This document shows positions 17,882 to 27,596 of a stretch of DNA of 64,000 nucleotides, one piece after another. How positions within the stretch are numbered: position 1 is the stretch's first letter; each line of letters begins with the position of its first letter. Below the pieces are notes generated by a model that searched no databases, was not told the origin of the DNA, and was given only the letters and a program-made list of their open reading frames with translations. Source of the stretch: Agaricicola taiwanensis (GTDB lineage Bacteria > Pseudomonadota > Alphaproteobacteria > Rhizobiales > Methylopilaceae); contig NZ_BMCP01000002.1 in the NCBI RefSeq assembly GCF_014635245.1, positions 1,116,001 to 1,180,000 on the forward strand, in the 5' to 3' direction. The position numbers and the translations under genes were made by a program.

Positions 17882-19126
17882 ATGACGGCAACCACTTGGC
17901 GCGGCGGCCAGGATCATTACCTTAGAGACGTGTCGCAGTCCCAATCCCTAGACCTGACCCTGCGCCTGACGCCCTCTATGGCGGGCATCGAGGCAGCCGC
18001 ATGGGATGCTTGCGCCAATCCGGGACCTCACGTTACAGATGAAGATGAGAGTTTCAATCCTTTCATATCTCACGCTTTCCTCTCAGCTCTGGAAGTGTCC
18101 GGATCCGCTACCCCAGAGACAGGCTGGGGCGGCGCGCATCTGATCGCGGAGGATGCCGACGGCACCATGCTTGCGGCCGTGCCCGCCTATCTCAAGAGCC
18201 ATTCCCGCGGCGAATATGTCTTCGACTGGGGCTGGGCCGAGGCCTTTGAGCGCGCGGGCGGCGCCTATTATCCGAAGCTGCAGGTCTGTGTGCCCTTCAC
18301 GCCGGTCACCGGCCGCCGGCTGCTCGTGCGGCCGGGCCCTCACGCGGCTGCCGCCACCCGCCTGTTGATCAATGGACTTCGCACCGTGATGCGGCGCCTC
18401 GGCGCCTCGTCGGTGCATGCCACCTTCCTTTCAGAAGCGGACCATAACGCCTTCGAGACGGAGGGCTTTCTTTCGCGCATCGACCAGCAATACCACTGGC
18501 AGAATGACGCCTATGGCAGCTTCGACGATTTTCTCACCGACCTCTCCTCCCGCAAGCGCAAGAACATCCGTCGCGAACGGCGGGACGCGCTGCAGAACGA
18601 CATCACCGTCGAGCGGCTGACGGGCAAAGCCATCACGGAGGATCACTGGGACGCCTTCTTCGGCTTCTATCTCGATACGGGATCCCGCAAGTGGGGTTCG
18701 CCCTATCTGACGCGCTCGTTCTTCAGCCTCCTGGGTGAGACATTGGCCGACCGTGTGCTGCTCGTCATGGCAAAGCGCCAGGGGCGCTACATCGCCGGCG
18801 CGTTGAACCTCATCGGTGACAAGGCGCTCTACGGCCGAAATTGGGGGGCATCCGAGGACCACCCCTTCCTTCATTTCGAAGTCTGCTATTACCAGGCCAT
18901 GGAGTTTGCGATCGAGCGAGGGCTTGCCCGTGTCGAGGCCGGCGCGCAAGGCGAACACAAGCTCGCCCGCGGCTACCGGCCGACCATCACCCGCTCCGCC
19001 CATGCCTTCGTTGATCCTGGCCTTGGCCACGCGGTAGCCGATTTCCTGAAACGTGAGCGGGCGGCGGTGCTCCACGAAGGCGAGGTTCTGGGCAGCTACC
19101 TGCCGTTCCGCCGTGACGAGGCTTGA
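17882..19126 (+). CDS. FemAB-like GNAT-fold protein (DUF482)
   Basis: A 414-residue protein of the peptidoglycan-biosynthesis-like GNAT group (PF04339). Typical segments are FNPFISHAFLSALE near residue 60, YVFDWGWAEAFERAG near 110, KRKNIRRER near 225, and GRNWGASEDHPFLHFE near 320. The donor and acceptor are unknown; related FemABX enzymes use aminoacyl-tRNA. It ends 49 bases before the HIT gene. Confidence 0.88.
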   Translation: MTATTWRGGQDHYLRDVSQSQSLDLTLRLTPSMAGIEAAAWDACANPGPHVTDEDESFNPFISHAFLSALEVSGSATPETGWGGAHLIAEDADGTMLAAVPAYLKSHSRGEYVFDWGWAEAFERAGGAYYPKLQVCVPFTPVTGRRLLVRPGPHAAAATRLLINGLRTVMRRLGASSVHATFLSEADHNAFETEGFLSRIDQQYHWQNDAYGSFDDFLTDLSSRKRKNIRRERRDALQNDITVERLTGKAITEDHWDAFFGFYLDTGSRKWGSPYLTRSFFSLLGETLADRVLLVMAKRQGRYIAGALNLIGDKALYGRNWGASEDHPFLHFEVCYYQAMEFAIERGLARVEAGAQGEHKLARGYRPTITRSAHAFVDPGLGHAVADFLKRERAAVLHEGEVLGSYLPFRRDEA

Positions 19127-19175
19127 CCTTCGTGCGCCGCTCTGCAAGCTGCCGGCCGACATGAGGAGAGCATCG

Positions 19176-19595
19176 ATGGTCTATGACAACGACAATGTGT
19201 TCGCCAAGATCCTGAGGGGCGAGCTGCCCGCCCAGAAGGTCTATGAGGACGAGCACACCCTGGCTTTCATGGACATCATGCCACGCGCGAACGGCCATGT
19301 CTTGGTGATCCCCAAGACGCCCGCCCGCACCATCCTCGACGCCGATCCCGCAGTGCTGGGCCATGTCATCACGACCGTGCAGAAGGTGGCGGGCGCCGTC
19401 CGCACCGCCATGGCAGCGGATGGGCTGACCATCCAGCAGTTCAACGAGAGCGCCGGCGGCCAAGTGGTGTTCCATCTTCACTTCCACATCGTGCCGCGCT
19501 GGGAGGGTGTCGCCATGCAGCCTCACACGGGCCAGATGGAAAAGCCCGAGGTGCTGGCCGCCAACGCGGAAGCGATCCGCGCGGCGCTGGCCTGA
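19176..19595 (+). CDS. HIT family hydrolase
   Basis: Histidine-triad nucleotide-binding protein of 139 residues that probably hydrolyses AMP-linked amine or acyl compounds. The catalytic HLHFHIVP triad lies near residue 95 and the nucleotide-binding IMPRANGHVLVIPK near 30. ATG 19176 follows GAGGAG; an ATG at 19161 is an alternative. It converges on azlD with 3 bases between stops. Confidence 0.94.
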   Translation: MVYDNDNVFAKILRGELPAQKVYEDEHTLAFMDIMPRANGHVLVIPKTPARTILDADPAVLGHVITTVQKVAGAVRTAMAADGLTIQQFNESAGGQVVFHLHFHIVPRWEGVAMQPHTGQMEKPEVLAANAEAIRAALA

Positions 19596-19598
19596 CGA

Positions 19599-19955
19599 TC
19601 AGAGACCGGCGAGCATGCCGCCGATCAATATGGCCTCGGCGACGATGATGCCGGGAACGAAGCGCCGGCCAGTGAGGAAGAACACGGCATAGCCCGCACC
19701 GATGGCACCGATCCGCAAGGCCACGTGTGCCTGCGCCAGCGAGCCTTGCGGAAAGAGGACGACCTTGGCAATGACGCCTGCGACAAGAGCGGAGGCAACC
19801 GCCCTCACCCACACGAAGAGCTCGGAATCCTCGGAAATGGAGTTCCCGAGAAAAACCCCCGCCCAGCGCCAGCAGTCGGTTGCGACAAAGCCGGCGATAA
19901 GGATGAAGACATAAGGCCAAAGCGGCCCAAGATCGGCATGGTAGGACCAATTCAT
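19599..19955 (-). CDS. AzlD-type branched-chain amino acid exporter, small subunit
   Basis: A 118-residue membrane protein with four hydrophobic segments. It overlaps the azlC gene by 4 bases and follows it. AzlD proteins pair with AzlC to export branched-chain amino acids. The substrate here is inferred from the family only. Confidence 0.85.
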   Translation of the reverse strand: MNWSYHADLGPLWPYVFILIAGFVATDCWRWAGVFLGNSISEDSELFVWVRAVASALVAGVIAKVVLFPQGSLAQAHVALRIGAIGAGYAVFFLTGRRFVPGIIVAEAILIGGMLAGL

Positions 19956-20695
19956 GTCGCGCCTGCCTTCCTCTGCGTCCGGTGGGCGAGATAGGCCAGC
20001 GTGCCCGCGCCAACGCCGCCGATCAGAAGATCAGCTTCCGGAAACCACATCGTCGCCAGAGGCGTCGCCACAAGACCAAAGCCGAGCGCCAGGTAATCGG
20101 TCCGGACCTTCGCGGCGATCGTCAGCGAAACGAGAAAATAGACGGGCATCAGAAACACGAGGCCGGCCGACAGAGCGGGAGGAAGATTGGAACCGCCCCA
20201 GAAGCCGAGAACGGTTGCGATGGTGTTGGTCGCTGACAGGGTGGCACCAAGCCCCAGATACCATGACACCCGCCCATGAACCGGGATGTTTCCCATCAAG
20301 CGCAGGGCCGCCACCCAAGGCGTGACCGCCATGAAATGCGAGGCCGCAAGCAGCGAAATCCGGGACGGCTTGCCCGCGCCGATCAGCGGCATCAAGGCGA
20401 CGGTCATGGGCAGAAGCCGCACCGCCGAAAGCGTTACGGCAATGGCCGTCGTCAAAAGCGACAGCCCACCGGCGATCGCGCCGACCAACACCACCTGGCT
20501 TGGAAGAGCCCAGATCACCGCGGTCATGGCGATGGTGATGTCCAGGGGCAGCCCGGACTGCGCCGCCAGCCCGCCGAACCCGAGCATCGATCCGAACAGG
20601 ATCAGTCCCGGAACGCCGAACGCCTGGCGGGAGCCCCGCCAAAACCACATAAAACGAGACGAGGGCGCTTGGCCCTCGTCGGAAGAAGCATTCAT
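19952..20695 (-). CDS. AzlC-type branched-chain amino acid exporter, large subunit
   Basis: A 247-residue inner-membrane protein with the AzlC order of segments: GVPGLILFGSMLGFGGLAAQ, IWALPSQVVLVG, LSAVRLLPMTVALMP and HFMAVTPWV. ATG 20695 is given; GTG 20704 is also possible. The gene lies 17 bases after clpA on the same strand, so it may be read from the clpSA promoter. Confidence 0.87.
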   Translation of the reverse strand: MNASSDEGQAPSSRFMWFWRGSRQAFGVPGLILFGSMLGFGGLAAQSGLPLDITIAMTAVIWALPSQVVLVGAIAGGLSLLTTAIAVTLSAVRLLPMTVALMPLIGAGKPSRISLLAASHFMAVTPWVAALRLMGNIPVHGRVSWYLGLGATLSATNTIATVLGFWGGSNLPPALSAGLVFLMPVYFLVSLTIAAKVRTDYLALGFGLVATPLATMWFPEADLLIGGVGAGTLAYLAHRTQRKAGAT

Positions 20696-20712
20696 GTCAC
20701 GCACTCACCGCA

Positions 20713-23139
20713 TCAGGTCTTGACCAGTGGCGCTTTGGGTGAGGCGCCTTTGCCGGGCTGCACCCTCTTTCTCGATGCCGTCGTTTTACGCGGCTTCTTG
20801 GCTTCCGGCTCCGCGCGTTCGGTGACGACCTTTTCGGGCTTCGGCTCGACCGGACCGGCAGGGAAATCGAAGCCAAGGCCCGTCTTTCCGTCTTCCTTGG
20901 TCTCGACCATGACCTTGACCGTACCGCCGTCCTTCAGGCGGCCAAAGAGGACCTCCTCAGCAAGCGGCTTCTTGATCGTCTCCTGGATGAGGCGGGCCAG
21001 AGGCCGCGCACCCATGAGCGGATCGTAGCCCTTCTCCGCCAGCCAGTTGGTGGCCTCCTCGTCGAGCTCGATGGTGACGCCGCGGTCGGCGAGCTGTGCT
21101 TCGAGCTGAAGCACGAACTTCTCGACCACCCGCTGCACCACGTCCTGCGGAAGGTTGGCGAAGGGGATGATGGCGTCGAGCCGGTTGCGGAACTCCGGCG
21201 CGAACAGCTTGTTGATCGCGTCGGTATCTTCTCCCTCGCGCTTGGAACGGCCGAAGCCGATGGGGGCCTTGGCCAGATCGGACGCGCCGGCATTGGTGGT
21301 CATGATGAGCACCACGTTGCGGAAATCGACCTGCTTGCCGTTGTGATCCGTCAGCTTGCCGTGATCCATGATCTGCAACAGGATATTGAACAGATCGGGA
21401 TGCGCTTTCTCCACCTCGTCGAGCAGCAGCACGCAATGCGGATGCTGATCGATGCCGTCGGTCAAAAGACCGCCCTGGTCGAAGCCGACATAGCCCGGAG
21501 GCGCTCCGATGAGGCGCGAGACCGTGTGCCGTTCCATATACTCCGACATGTCGAAGCGCAGGAGCTGGACGCCCAGGAGGTCCGACAGCTGGCGGGCGAC
21601 CTCGGTCTTGCCGACACCGGTGGGGCCGGAGAAGAGATAGCAGCCAATCGGCTTCTCCATGTCGCGCAGACCCGCGCGGGACAGCTTGATGGCCGCCGAC
21701 AGAGCCTCAATGGCGGCACTCTGGCCGAAGACCACCCGCTTGAGGTTGGTCTCGAGATGGCGCAGCACCTCGGCGTCGTCCTTGGAGACGGACTTCGGCG
21801 GGATGCGCGCCATGGTGGCGACGGTGGCCTCGATCTCCTTCACGCCGATGGTCTTGCGGCGGCGCGACTCCGGCACGAGCATCTGCGAGGCGCCCGTTTC
21901 ATCCAGCACGTCGATGGCCTTGTCCGGCAGCTTGCGATCGTTGATGTAGCGAGCCGACAGTTCCACCGCGGCCTTGATCGCCTCGGCGGTGTAACGGATG
22001 CCGTGGAAGCTTTCATAGTAGGGCTTCAGACCCTTCAGGATCTCGATGGTATCAGGCACCGTCGGTTCATTGACGTCGATCTTCTGGAACCGCCGTGCCA
22101 GGGCACGGTCCTTGTCGAAGTACTGGCGATACTCCTTGTAGGTGGTCGAGCCGATGCAGCGCAGCGAGCCTGAGGCCAGAGCGGGTTTCAGCAGGTTGGA
22201 CGCATCCATCGCGCCGCCGGAGGTGGCACCGGCGCCGATCACGGTGTGAATCTCATCGATGAAAAGGATCGCGCCGGGCGTCGCCTCGAGCTCCTTCACC
22301 ACCTGCTTCAGGCGCTCCTCGAAATCACCGCGATAGCGGGTGCCGGCCAAGAGCGCTCCCATGTCGAGGGCATAGATGGTGGAGGTGACCAGCACGTCCG
22401 GCACTTCGCCGCGCACGATGCGGCGCGCCAGGCCTTCGGCGATGGCCGTCTTGCCGACACCGGGATCACCCACCAGCAGCGGGTTGTTCTTGGTCCGGCG
22501 GCAGAGCACCTGCACCGCACGCTGCACCTCTCCATCGCGCCCGATCAATGGGTCGATGCGGCCCTCGCGGGCCTTGATGTTGAGGTTGTTGCAGTAAGCG
22601 TCCAGCGCGTCCTGCTTCTTCTTCGTGGCGGTATTGCCCGCGTCCTCACCGCTGGTTTCTTCCTCAGCTCCACGCACGGGGCGCGCCTCGGTGTGACCAG
22701 GACGTTTGGCGATGCCATGGCTGATGTAATTGACCGCGTCGTAGCGCGTCATGTCCTGCTCCTGCAGGAAATAGGCGGCATGGCTCTCGCGCTCGGCGAA
22801 GATCGCGACCAGGACATTGGCGCCCGTCACCTCCTCGCGGCCCGATGACTGCACGTGGATCACCGCGCGCTGGATGACGCGCTGGAAGCCGGCGGTCGGC
22901 TTGGAATCCTCGTGGCCGTCGGTGATGAGGTTGTCGAGTTCGCTGTCGATATATTCATTCAGATTGCGCTTGAGGATGTCGACATCGACGTTGCAGGCGC
23001 GCATGACGGCTGAGGAATCCTGATCATCCAGCAGCGCCAGCAGGAGATGTTCAAGCGTCGCATATTCATGCTTTCGCGCGTTTGCGAGCGCGAGCGCCCG
23101 ATGCAGCGACTGTTCAAGGTTGCGCGAAAATGATGGCAC
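20713..23139 (-). CDS. clpA: ATP-dependent Clp protease ATP-binding subunit ClpA
   Basis: Hexameric AAA+ unfoldase that feeds substrates to ClpP. The 808 residues show the N-terminal Clp repeat domain, an acidic linker near 150-170, AAA module 1 with Walker [12 protein letters not shown] module 2 with GPTGVGKT and the [19 protein letters not shown] segment, and a C-terminal Lys/Arg/Pro-rich tail of about 50 residues that is longer than in E. coli. It follows clpS by 9 bases. Confidence 0.98.
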   Translation of the reverse strand: MPSFSRNLEQSLHRALALANARKHEYATLEHLLLALLDDQDSSAVMRACNVDVDILKRNLNEYIDSELDNLITDGHEDSKPTAGFQRVIQRAVIHVQSSGREEVTGANVLVAIFAERESHAAYFLQEQDMTRYDAVNYISHGIAKRPGHTEARPVRGAEEETSGEDAGNTATKKKQDALDAYCNNLNIKAREGRIDPLIGRDGEVQRAVQVLCRRTKNNPLLVGDPGVGKTAIAEGLARRIVRGEVPDVLVTSTIYALDMGALLAGTRYRGDFEERLKQVVKELEATPGAILFIDEIHTVIGAGATSGGAMDASNLLKPALASGSLRCIGSTTYKEYRQYFDKDRALARRFQKIDVNEPTVPDTIEILKGLKPYYESFHGIRYTAEAIKAAVELSARYINDRKLPDKAIDVLDETGASQMLVPESRRRKTIGVKEIEATVATMARIPPKSVSKDDAEVLRHLETNLKRVVFGQSAAIEALSAAIKLSRAGLRDMEKPIGCYLFSGPTGVGKTEVARQLSDLLGVQLLRFDMSEYMERHTVSRLIGAPPGYVGFDQGGLLTDGIDQHPHCVLLLDEVEKAHPDLFNILLQIMDHGKLTDHNGKQVDFRNVVLIMTTNAGASDLAKAPIGFGRSKREGEDTDAINKLFAPEFRNRLDAIIPFANLPQDVVQRVVEKFVLQLEAQLADRGVTIELDEEATNWLAEKGYDPLMGARPLARLIQETIKKPLAEEVLFGRLKDGGTVKVMVETKEDGKTGLGFDFPAGPVEPKPEKVVTERAEPEAKKPRKTTASRKRVQPGKGASPKAPLVKT

Positions 23140-23148
23140 GAGAGCCTC

Positions 23149-23568
23149 TCAGTTCTTTTCCATGACGCATTGCAGCGGATGCTGCTGGCGCCGTGCGAAA
23201 TCCATAACTTGGGTCACTTTGGTCTCGGCGATTTCGTAGGTGAAAACGCCGCATTCCCCTACCCCATTCTGATGGACGTGAAGCATAATCTGCGTCGCGT
23301 CCTCTTGATTTTTATTGAAGAAGCGCTGGAGCACATGGATGACGAACTCCATGGGCGTGTAGTCGTCGTTCAGAAGCAAAACGCGATAGAGGCTCGGCTT
23401 TTTGACCTGCGGCTTGATCTTGGTGACGATCGCCGTACCCGCGCCATCTCCACCCGTACCGCGAACCCGCCCTGCGAGGGTAATGCCCTCGAACGCGCGA
23501 TCGACCTTACCCTGTGCTTCCGGCATATCCGACATGGCAACCCGACCCGTCACTTCTGGAACCTTCAT
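23149..23568 (-). CDS. clpS: ClpA adaptor protein ClpS
   Basis: Adaptor that brings N-end-rule substrates to ClpA. The core (residues about 60-139) carries [20 protein letters not shown] with the N-degron pocket residues and [21 protein letters not shown]. The N-terminal 55 residues are a flexible glycine-rich extension, longer than average. ATG 23568 has AAGGGG at a usable distance; ATG 23571 is adjacent. First gene of clpS-clpA. Confidence 0.96.
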   Translation of the reverse strand: MKVPEVTGRVAMSDMPEAQGKVDRAFEGITLAGRVRGTGGDGAGTAIVTKIKPQVKKPSLYRVLLLNDDYTPMEFVIHVLQRFFNKNQEDATQIMLHVHQNGVGECGVFTYEIAETKVTQVMDFARRQQHPLQCVMEKN

Positions 23569-23675
23569 CATGCCCCTTCCGCTGCTTAATTAACTTATAA
23601 ACGAGTCTTCGGTTTCGCCAGATATGGATGGTCACAAACCTGTAACAGCGGCGCCGCCCGGCAAGCGGGGCACAT

Positions 23676-23701
23676 AAAAAAAGCCCGGCTGCCGCCGGGC
23701 T
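23676..23701 (-). terminator. Intrinsic terminator after the phasin gene
   Basis: An 8-bp stem AGCCCGGC / GCCGGGCT with a 4-base loop, followed on the minus strand by seven T. It lies 24 bases after the phasin stop. Confidence 0.9.
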
Positions 23702-23725
23702 TTCGAAATCAATCTTTGCTTCCAC

Positions 23726-24067
23726 TCACTTGGTGGCAGCAGTCGCCTTAACGGTCGCGGCCTCGAACGGGCGATAAGCGTCCTTGAAAAGGTCCGCGTA
23801 AAGTTCGCCGATCTTCGTGGCGCGCGACAGGAAAGCCTCATAAGCTGCCTTTGCGGCCTCGGCCTGGATCTCGACAGCCTTGTCCAGCGTCTTCACGCCC
23901 AGGAGCTTTTCCACGGTGGCGGAGCCGTCTTCAAAGGACTTCTTGGAATAGTCGGCAACCTCGACCGCGATGGCCTGAACGCCCTTGGTCATGGTGCCGA
24001 AGCTCTTCAGAGCCGCATCCGCATTGTCCTTGCCGATCTTCTGCATGTCGTCAAAAGTCGCAGCCAT
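23726..24067 (-). CDS. Phasin family protein
   Basis: A 113-residue helical protein of the phasin_2 family that coats polyhydroxyalkanoate granules. The pattern VEVADYSKKSFEDG, LLGVKTLDKAVEIQAE and AYEAFLSRATKIGELY is characteristic. No signal peptide. It has its own promoter and terminator, and the promoter is overlapped by sites resembling those of the PHB-responsive repressor PhaR. Its position next to clpS is common in related genomes. Confidence 0.92.
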   Translation of the reverse strand: MAATFDDMQKIGKDNADAALKSFGTMTKGVQAIAVEVADYSKKSFEDGSATVEKLLGVKTLDKAVEIQAEAAKAAYEAFLSRATKIGELYADLFKDAYRPFEAATVKATAATK

Positions 24068-24124
24068 AGATTCTGCTCCCTAGGGTTTACGTGCCTGTTC
24101 CAGGGAGTTTAGTCTCCCCTCGCC

Positions 24125-24174
24125 TATATGATGCAACGCACCATGGAAGTCAACCATCTTGTTGCGATGCACAA
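24125..24174 (-). promoter_or_regulatory. Phasin promoter with two PhaR-type boxes
   Basis: On the minus strand, -35 TTGACT (24148-24153) and -10 CATATA (24125-24130) are 17 bases apart. Two plus-strand 12-mers, TGCAACGCACCA (24132-24143) and TGCGATGCACAA (24163-24174), both fit TGCRNYGCASMA, which I recall as the PhaR site in Bradyrhizobium. One fills the spacer; the other lies just upstream of -35. Their starts are 31 bases apart, about three helical turns. Confidence 0.65.
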
Positions 24175-24396
24175 TGAAGAGAATTTTATTCAATTCGATT
24201 AACTCATGCGTAACCGCGATTTCTTACGGTTGGGTTATGTGGCGCCGAGGTAACGGCGTGAAGAGAAGCACGGGGATAATCCTTTCCGGTTAGCGCCATG
24301 TTGGCCGCTGCCCGGAGAAGAGACCTTACGGTCGGGGGAAGTCCTCGCGTTTCGTCAGCTCGCGCGGCAGATGCCGCGAGACGCGGGGACGGTGTG
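24175..24396. other. Intergenic region before the carboxypeptidase
   Basis: Together with the phasin promoter this makes a 329-base gap without a gene. The left half is AT-rich; the right half (24298-24396) is open in the carboxypeptidase frame but is Arg/Ala-rich and precedes the signal peptide, so I treat it as leader. A small inverted repeat AACCG...CGGTT lies near 24212-24231. Nothing else is clear. Confidence 0.4.
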
Positions 24397-26049
24397 ATGC
24401 AGTTGCGTAACGCGTATTTTTCAAGAATCTGCCTCGCTGCGGGAGCGGCGGTCATGATCACGGCGCTGGCCTTGGCGAGCGTCACTCCGGCGGAGGCGGC
24501 GCGCAAGCGCAAGTCCGGCGGATATAATCCGCCCTACGCAGCCATCGTGGTCGATGCCAAAAATGGCCGTGTCCTGCATCAGGACAGCGCCGATGCCCAT
24601 CGGTATCCGGCGTCGCTCACCAAGATCATGACGCTCTACATCCTCTTTGAGGAACTGCAGCGCGGACGGGTGAAGCTCGATACGCCCATGCGCGCCACCG
24701 CCAATGCAGCGGCGCAGCCTCCGTCCAAGCTGGGGCTGCGGCCAGGTGATGTCATCACCGCCGAAGATGCCATCAAAGCGCTTGTCACCAAGTCCGCCAA
24801 CGATGTCGCCGTTGTCATCGGCGAGCATATCGAGGGGTCGGAAAGTGCTTTCGCCCGGCGCATGACACGCACCGCTCGCGCCATCGGAATGACGCGCACG
24901 ACCTTCCGTAACGCCTCCGGTTTGCCGGACAGCGAGCAGAAGACCACCGCCCGTGATCTTGCAGTGCTGGCCCGCACCATCCAGGAACATTATCCCCGCT
25001 ATTTCGCCTATTTCTCGACCCGCTCTTTCAGCTGGAAGGGAAGGGTCCATGGCAACCACAACAAACTGCTCGGCCGCGTTCCTGGAGTAAATGGCATCAA
25101 GACCGGCTTCATCCGCGCCTCCGGTTTCAACCTGTCCACCAATGTGGAGCGCGACGGCCGGCATATTGTGGCGGTCGTGATGGGCGGCCGCAGCGGAGCG
25201 TCTCGCGACGCCCGGATGCGCGATCTCATCGAAGAATATATGCCGAAAGCGACCCGCGGCAGCTACACCGACGATCTCGTCGCTCGCGCTGAGATGCCGT
25301 CCACGACGGGCAGCATCGCCGCTGCGAAAGTGCCGCTGCCGGTCGCCGCACCGCGCGATGTGATCATGGCCTCTGCCGCAGCGGTCGCTCCGCTGCCTGC
25401 CGCGGCACCGGCACCGCGCGCCGCTGCCATTCCCACCCCGGCTCCGATCCTGCCCACGATGGCCGTCACCACCGCCGCGGCCAGCGCTGCCAGTTCGGCC
25501 GCTTCGACGGCAACCCGTCCGCTGGCCAAGAACCCGATCGACATCGTTGCCTCCGTGCACCGTGCTGTAACCCCTGCAGCGCTGTCCTCCGAGCGCAGCG
25601 ACGCAACGCCCGGTGAGGCGCTTGCCTTGGCCAACACCACCACGACCCCCGCCATGCGCTGGGTCGAAGGACCGAAGGCGGTGACCGCGGGCAAAGCTGC
25701 CGTTACCTCCGCACAGCCGGTTGCCGCAGCCGCGTCGGTGCCGCAGGTTGCGCCCGAGGCTCGGGCAGCCGCCGTCGCCTCCGCCAATGTGCCGGAGTCG
25801 GTGCGCACCGGCTGGTTGATCCAGGTCGGCGCCACGGATGACCCGAGCAAGGCGGAAAACCTTTTGCAGCGGGCTCAGTCTCGTGCCAGCAACGCCCTTT
25901 CCCGTGCTGAACCTTTCACCGAACCCGTGCAGAAGGGCGAGCAGACTCTCTACCGCGCCCGCTTCGCAGGCTTTACCGAGAAAACCGCCCAGGCCGCCTG
26001 CAAGGCACTGAAGAACCGCGACATCGCCTGTTTCGCCATCCGGAATTGA
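24397..26049 (+). CDS. D-alanyl-D-alanine carboxypeptidase with SPOR domain
   Basis: Low-molecular-weight penicillin-binding protein that trims the terminal D-Ala of peptidoglycan stem peptides. From ATG 24397 it has 550 residues: signal peptide (cut near AEA-AR, residue 35), then the serine peptidase S11 domain with SLTK (Ser73, Lys76), SAN (133-135) and KTG (235-237), an Ala/Pro/Thr-rich linker of about 170 residues, and a C-terminal SPOR domain that binds denuded glycan at the septum. The open frame extends 33 codons further upstream without a plausible signal peptide. Confidence 0.94.
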   Translation: MQLRNAYFSRICLAAGAAVMITALALASVTPAEAARKRKSGGYNPPYAAIVVDAKNGRVLHQDSADAHRYPASLTKIMTLYILFEELQRGRVKLDTPMRATANAAAQPPSKLGLRPGDVITAEDAIKALVTKSANDVAVVIGEHIEGSESAFARRMTRTARAIGMTRTTFRNASGLPDSEQKTTARDLAVLARTIQEHYPRYFAYFSTRSFSWKGRVHGNHNKLLGRVPGVNGIKTGFIRASGFNLSTNVERDGRHIVAVVMGGRSGASRDARMRDLIEEYMPKATRGSYTDDLVARAEMPSTTGSIAAAKVPLPVAAPRDVIMASAAAVAPLPAAAPAPRAAAIPTPAPILPTMAVTTAAASAASSAASTATRPLAKNPIDIVASVHRAVTPAALSSERSDATPGEALALANTTTTPAMRWVEGPKAVTAGKAAVTSAQPVAAAASVPQVAPEARAAAVASANVPESVRTGWLIQVGATDDPSKAENLLQRAQSRASNALSRAEPFTEPVQKGEQTLYRARFAGFTEKTAQAACKALKNRDIACFAIRN

Positions 26050-26057
26050 TGGAGGGA

Positions 26058-26759
26058 TCAGCCATGGCGACCCAGCAGGAAATCCTTCGCTTGGTTCACA
26101 CGAGCAGCGAGGTACGCCGACCCCCCTTGGTCGGGATGGACTTTCTTCATCAGCGCCCGATACGCACCGCGGATCTCTTCCGCCCCGGCGTTCGGTTGAA
26201 GCCCCAGGATTTGATACGCTTCATCCGCACTCATTGGCCCATCGCCCGCCGCGCCACGCCCCCGCGGCTCAGCATCAGCCTCACGGTGCTGACGCCAGCT
26301 GGGCGACCGGCGGTCGAGATAAGCTTCAAGTAAGGCACGGGTGTCCGGATCCCCGGCTGCCTCATGCCAAAGATCGGCAAGCTGACCAAGATCCAGGTCG
26401 CGCAGGGCGCGGCCTGAGTGTTTCCCGGACAAAACCCGCCCTTCCATCGCTCCGCTGTCATGGTCGAGGTGCATCTCGATCATATGCGTGCGGACGCGAG
26501 AACTGCGTCCCGATGCTTTTCGTATCGGCTGGTTCTGCTTGTATTTCCGCCATAGCGCGAGCCCAAGAAACACGAGCGGCATGGCCAAGGCCGGGCGTCC
26601 CACCCCCGTCAGCGCTATGGCCGCCACGAAAGCCAGCCCCGCTCCCGAAAGATAAATCCGACCTGCCAGATGGGCAGGGTTGGTACGGACGAAGGTATTG
26701 GCGCCCCAGATCCCGAGCACGAGAACAAGAATGCCCGCCAGCAGTGAGAGAAGGCCCAT
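26058..26759 (-). CDS. Membrane-anchored DnaJ-domain protein
   Basis: A 233-residue protein with two N-terminal hydrophobic segments (about 1-20 and 37-65), a middle region, and a J domain at the very C-terminus (about 178-232) with the HPD motif in KKVHPDQGG. This layout resembles Tim14/Pam18 and alphaproteobacterial homologues, where the J domain faces the cytoplasm to stimulate a DnaK. It follows the VWA gene with 3 bases between, so the two form one operon. The partner Hsp70 is not in the window. Confidence 0.88.
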   Translation of the reverse strand: MGLLSLLAGILVLVLGIWGANTFVRTNPAHLAGRIYLSGAGLAFVAAIALTGVGRPALAMPLVFLGLALWRKYKQNQPIRKASGRSSRVRTHMIEMHLDHDSGAMEGRVLSGKHSGRALRDLDLGQLADLWHEAAGDPDTRALLEAYLDRRSPSWRQHREADAEPRGRGAAGDGPMSADEAYQILGLQPNAGAEEIRGAYRALMKKVHPDQGGSAYLAARVNQAKDFLLGRHG

Positions 26760-26762
26760 GGC

Positions 26763-27464
26763 TCAGCCCATCCGCGCGAGCAGCAGCCGGGCCGTATCCT
26801 GGCGTTCCGCAAGCTGCTTCAGAGCATGAACACCACCGGCCGCATAGGCGGCCACGGCCCGCAGAAGCGCGCCCAGCTCATCGGCAGCGGATCCATCGAA
26901 GACGCAATGGGCGCCACGCGTCAGCCGCGCGATCTCCTTGAAGGCGCGGCTTGCAACGGGATCGCTTCCTTCCTGGAAAAGGAAGACGGGCACAGCACGC
27001 AGAGCCACCTCGCCCGCAGCGGCGCAGACATCATCAAGGCTTTCCTCAAAGGCATCTCCAACGAAGGCCAGCGCCTTCACCTGCCCCCTGGCTGCCTCAC
27101 CGGCCGCATGGCGCAGAACGCGGCCAAGTTGCGTGTGCCCTCCGCGGCAATCGATTTTCTCCATCATGGCTTTCAGGCTCTTCGCCTCGTGAGCCCAGCG
27201 GCTCGCGCGGCACTCACCAAGGCCGCGATAGTAGACAAGCTGAATATGAAGGCCGCCGGCCTTGGCCGCCTCGTCGAACATGCCAGCCTGGAGGAGACAG
27301 GCGCGATCCCATGTCGGCTGGCGGCTCATGGTGGCGTCCAGGGCGAAGATCAGCCCGTTGCCGCCCGCAGCCGGTGCAATGCTGCGTGCCTCTTGCACGA
27401 AGTCCGCGATTTGGCGTGACGGCGCCGTGCCGGAACCCGCCGGAATGGTCTTGTTGCCTGCCAT
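26763..27464 (-). CDS. VWA-domain protein
   Basis: A 233-residue soluble protein with a von Willebrand A fold. FALDATMSRQPTWDRA carries the MIDAS-like DxTxS, GGHTQLGRVLRH the distant Thr, and AFVGDAFEE the third metal segment. ATG 27464 follows CAGGGAGAGA and is preferred to a longer frame. It is the first gene of a two-gene unit with the membrane DnaJ protein. Function unknown; a metal-dependent protein-protein contact is likely. Confidence 0.85.
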   Translation of the reverse strand: MAGNKTIPAGSGTAPSRQIADFVQEARSIAPAAGGNGLIFALDATMSRQPTWDRACLLQAGMFDEAAKAGGLHIQLVYYRGLGECRASRWAHEAKSLKAMMEKIDCRGGHTQLGRVLRHAAGEAARGQVKALAFVGDAFEESLDDVCAAAGEVALRAVPVFLFQEGSDPVASRAFKEIARLTRGAHCVFDGSAADELGALLRAVAAYAAGGVHALKQLAERQDTARLLLARMG

Positions 27465-27596
27465 TTCTCTCCCTGACCTTACTGGAAAGATGGAGGATGG
27501 GCCTGGCCGCTGCAACCGGCGCAAACCTTCATTTGCACCACAGCCCCCATGGATTTAGGGTCCGCGCCGCCCTGCCCCTTTCTTGGAGATTCCAGA

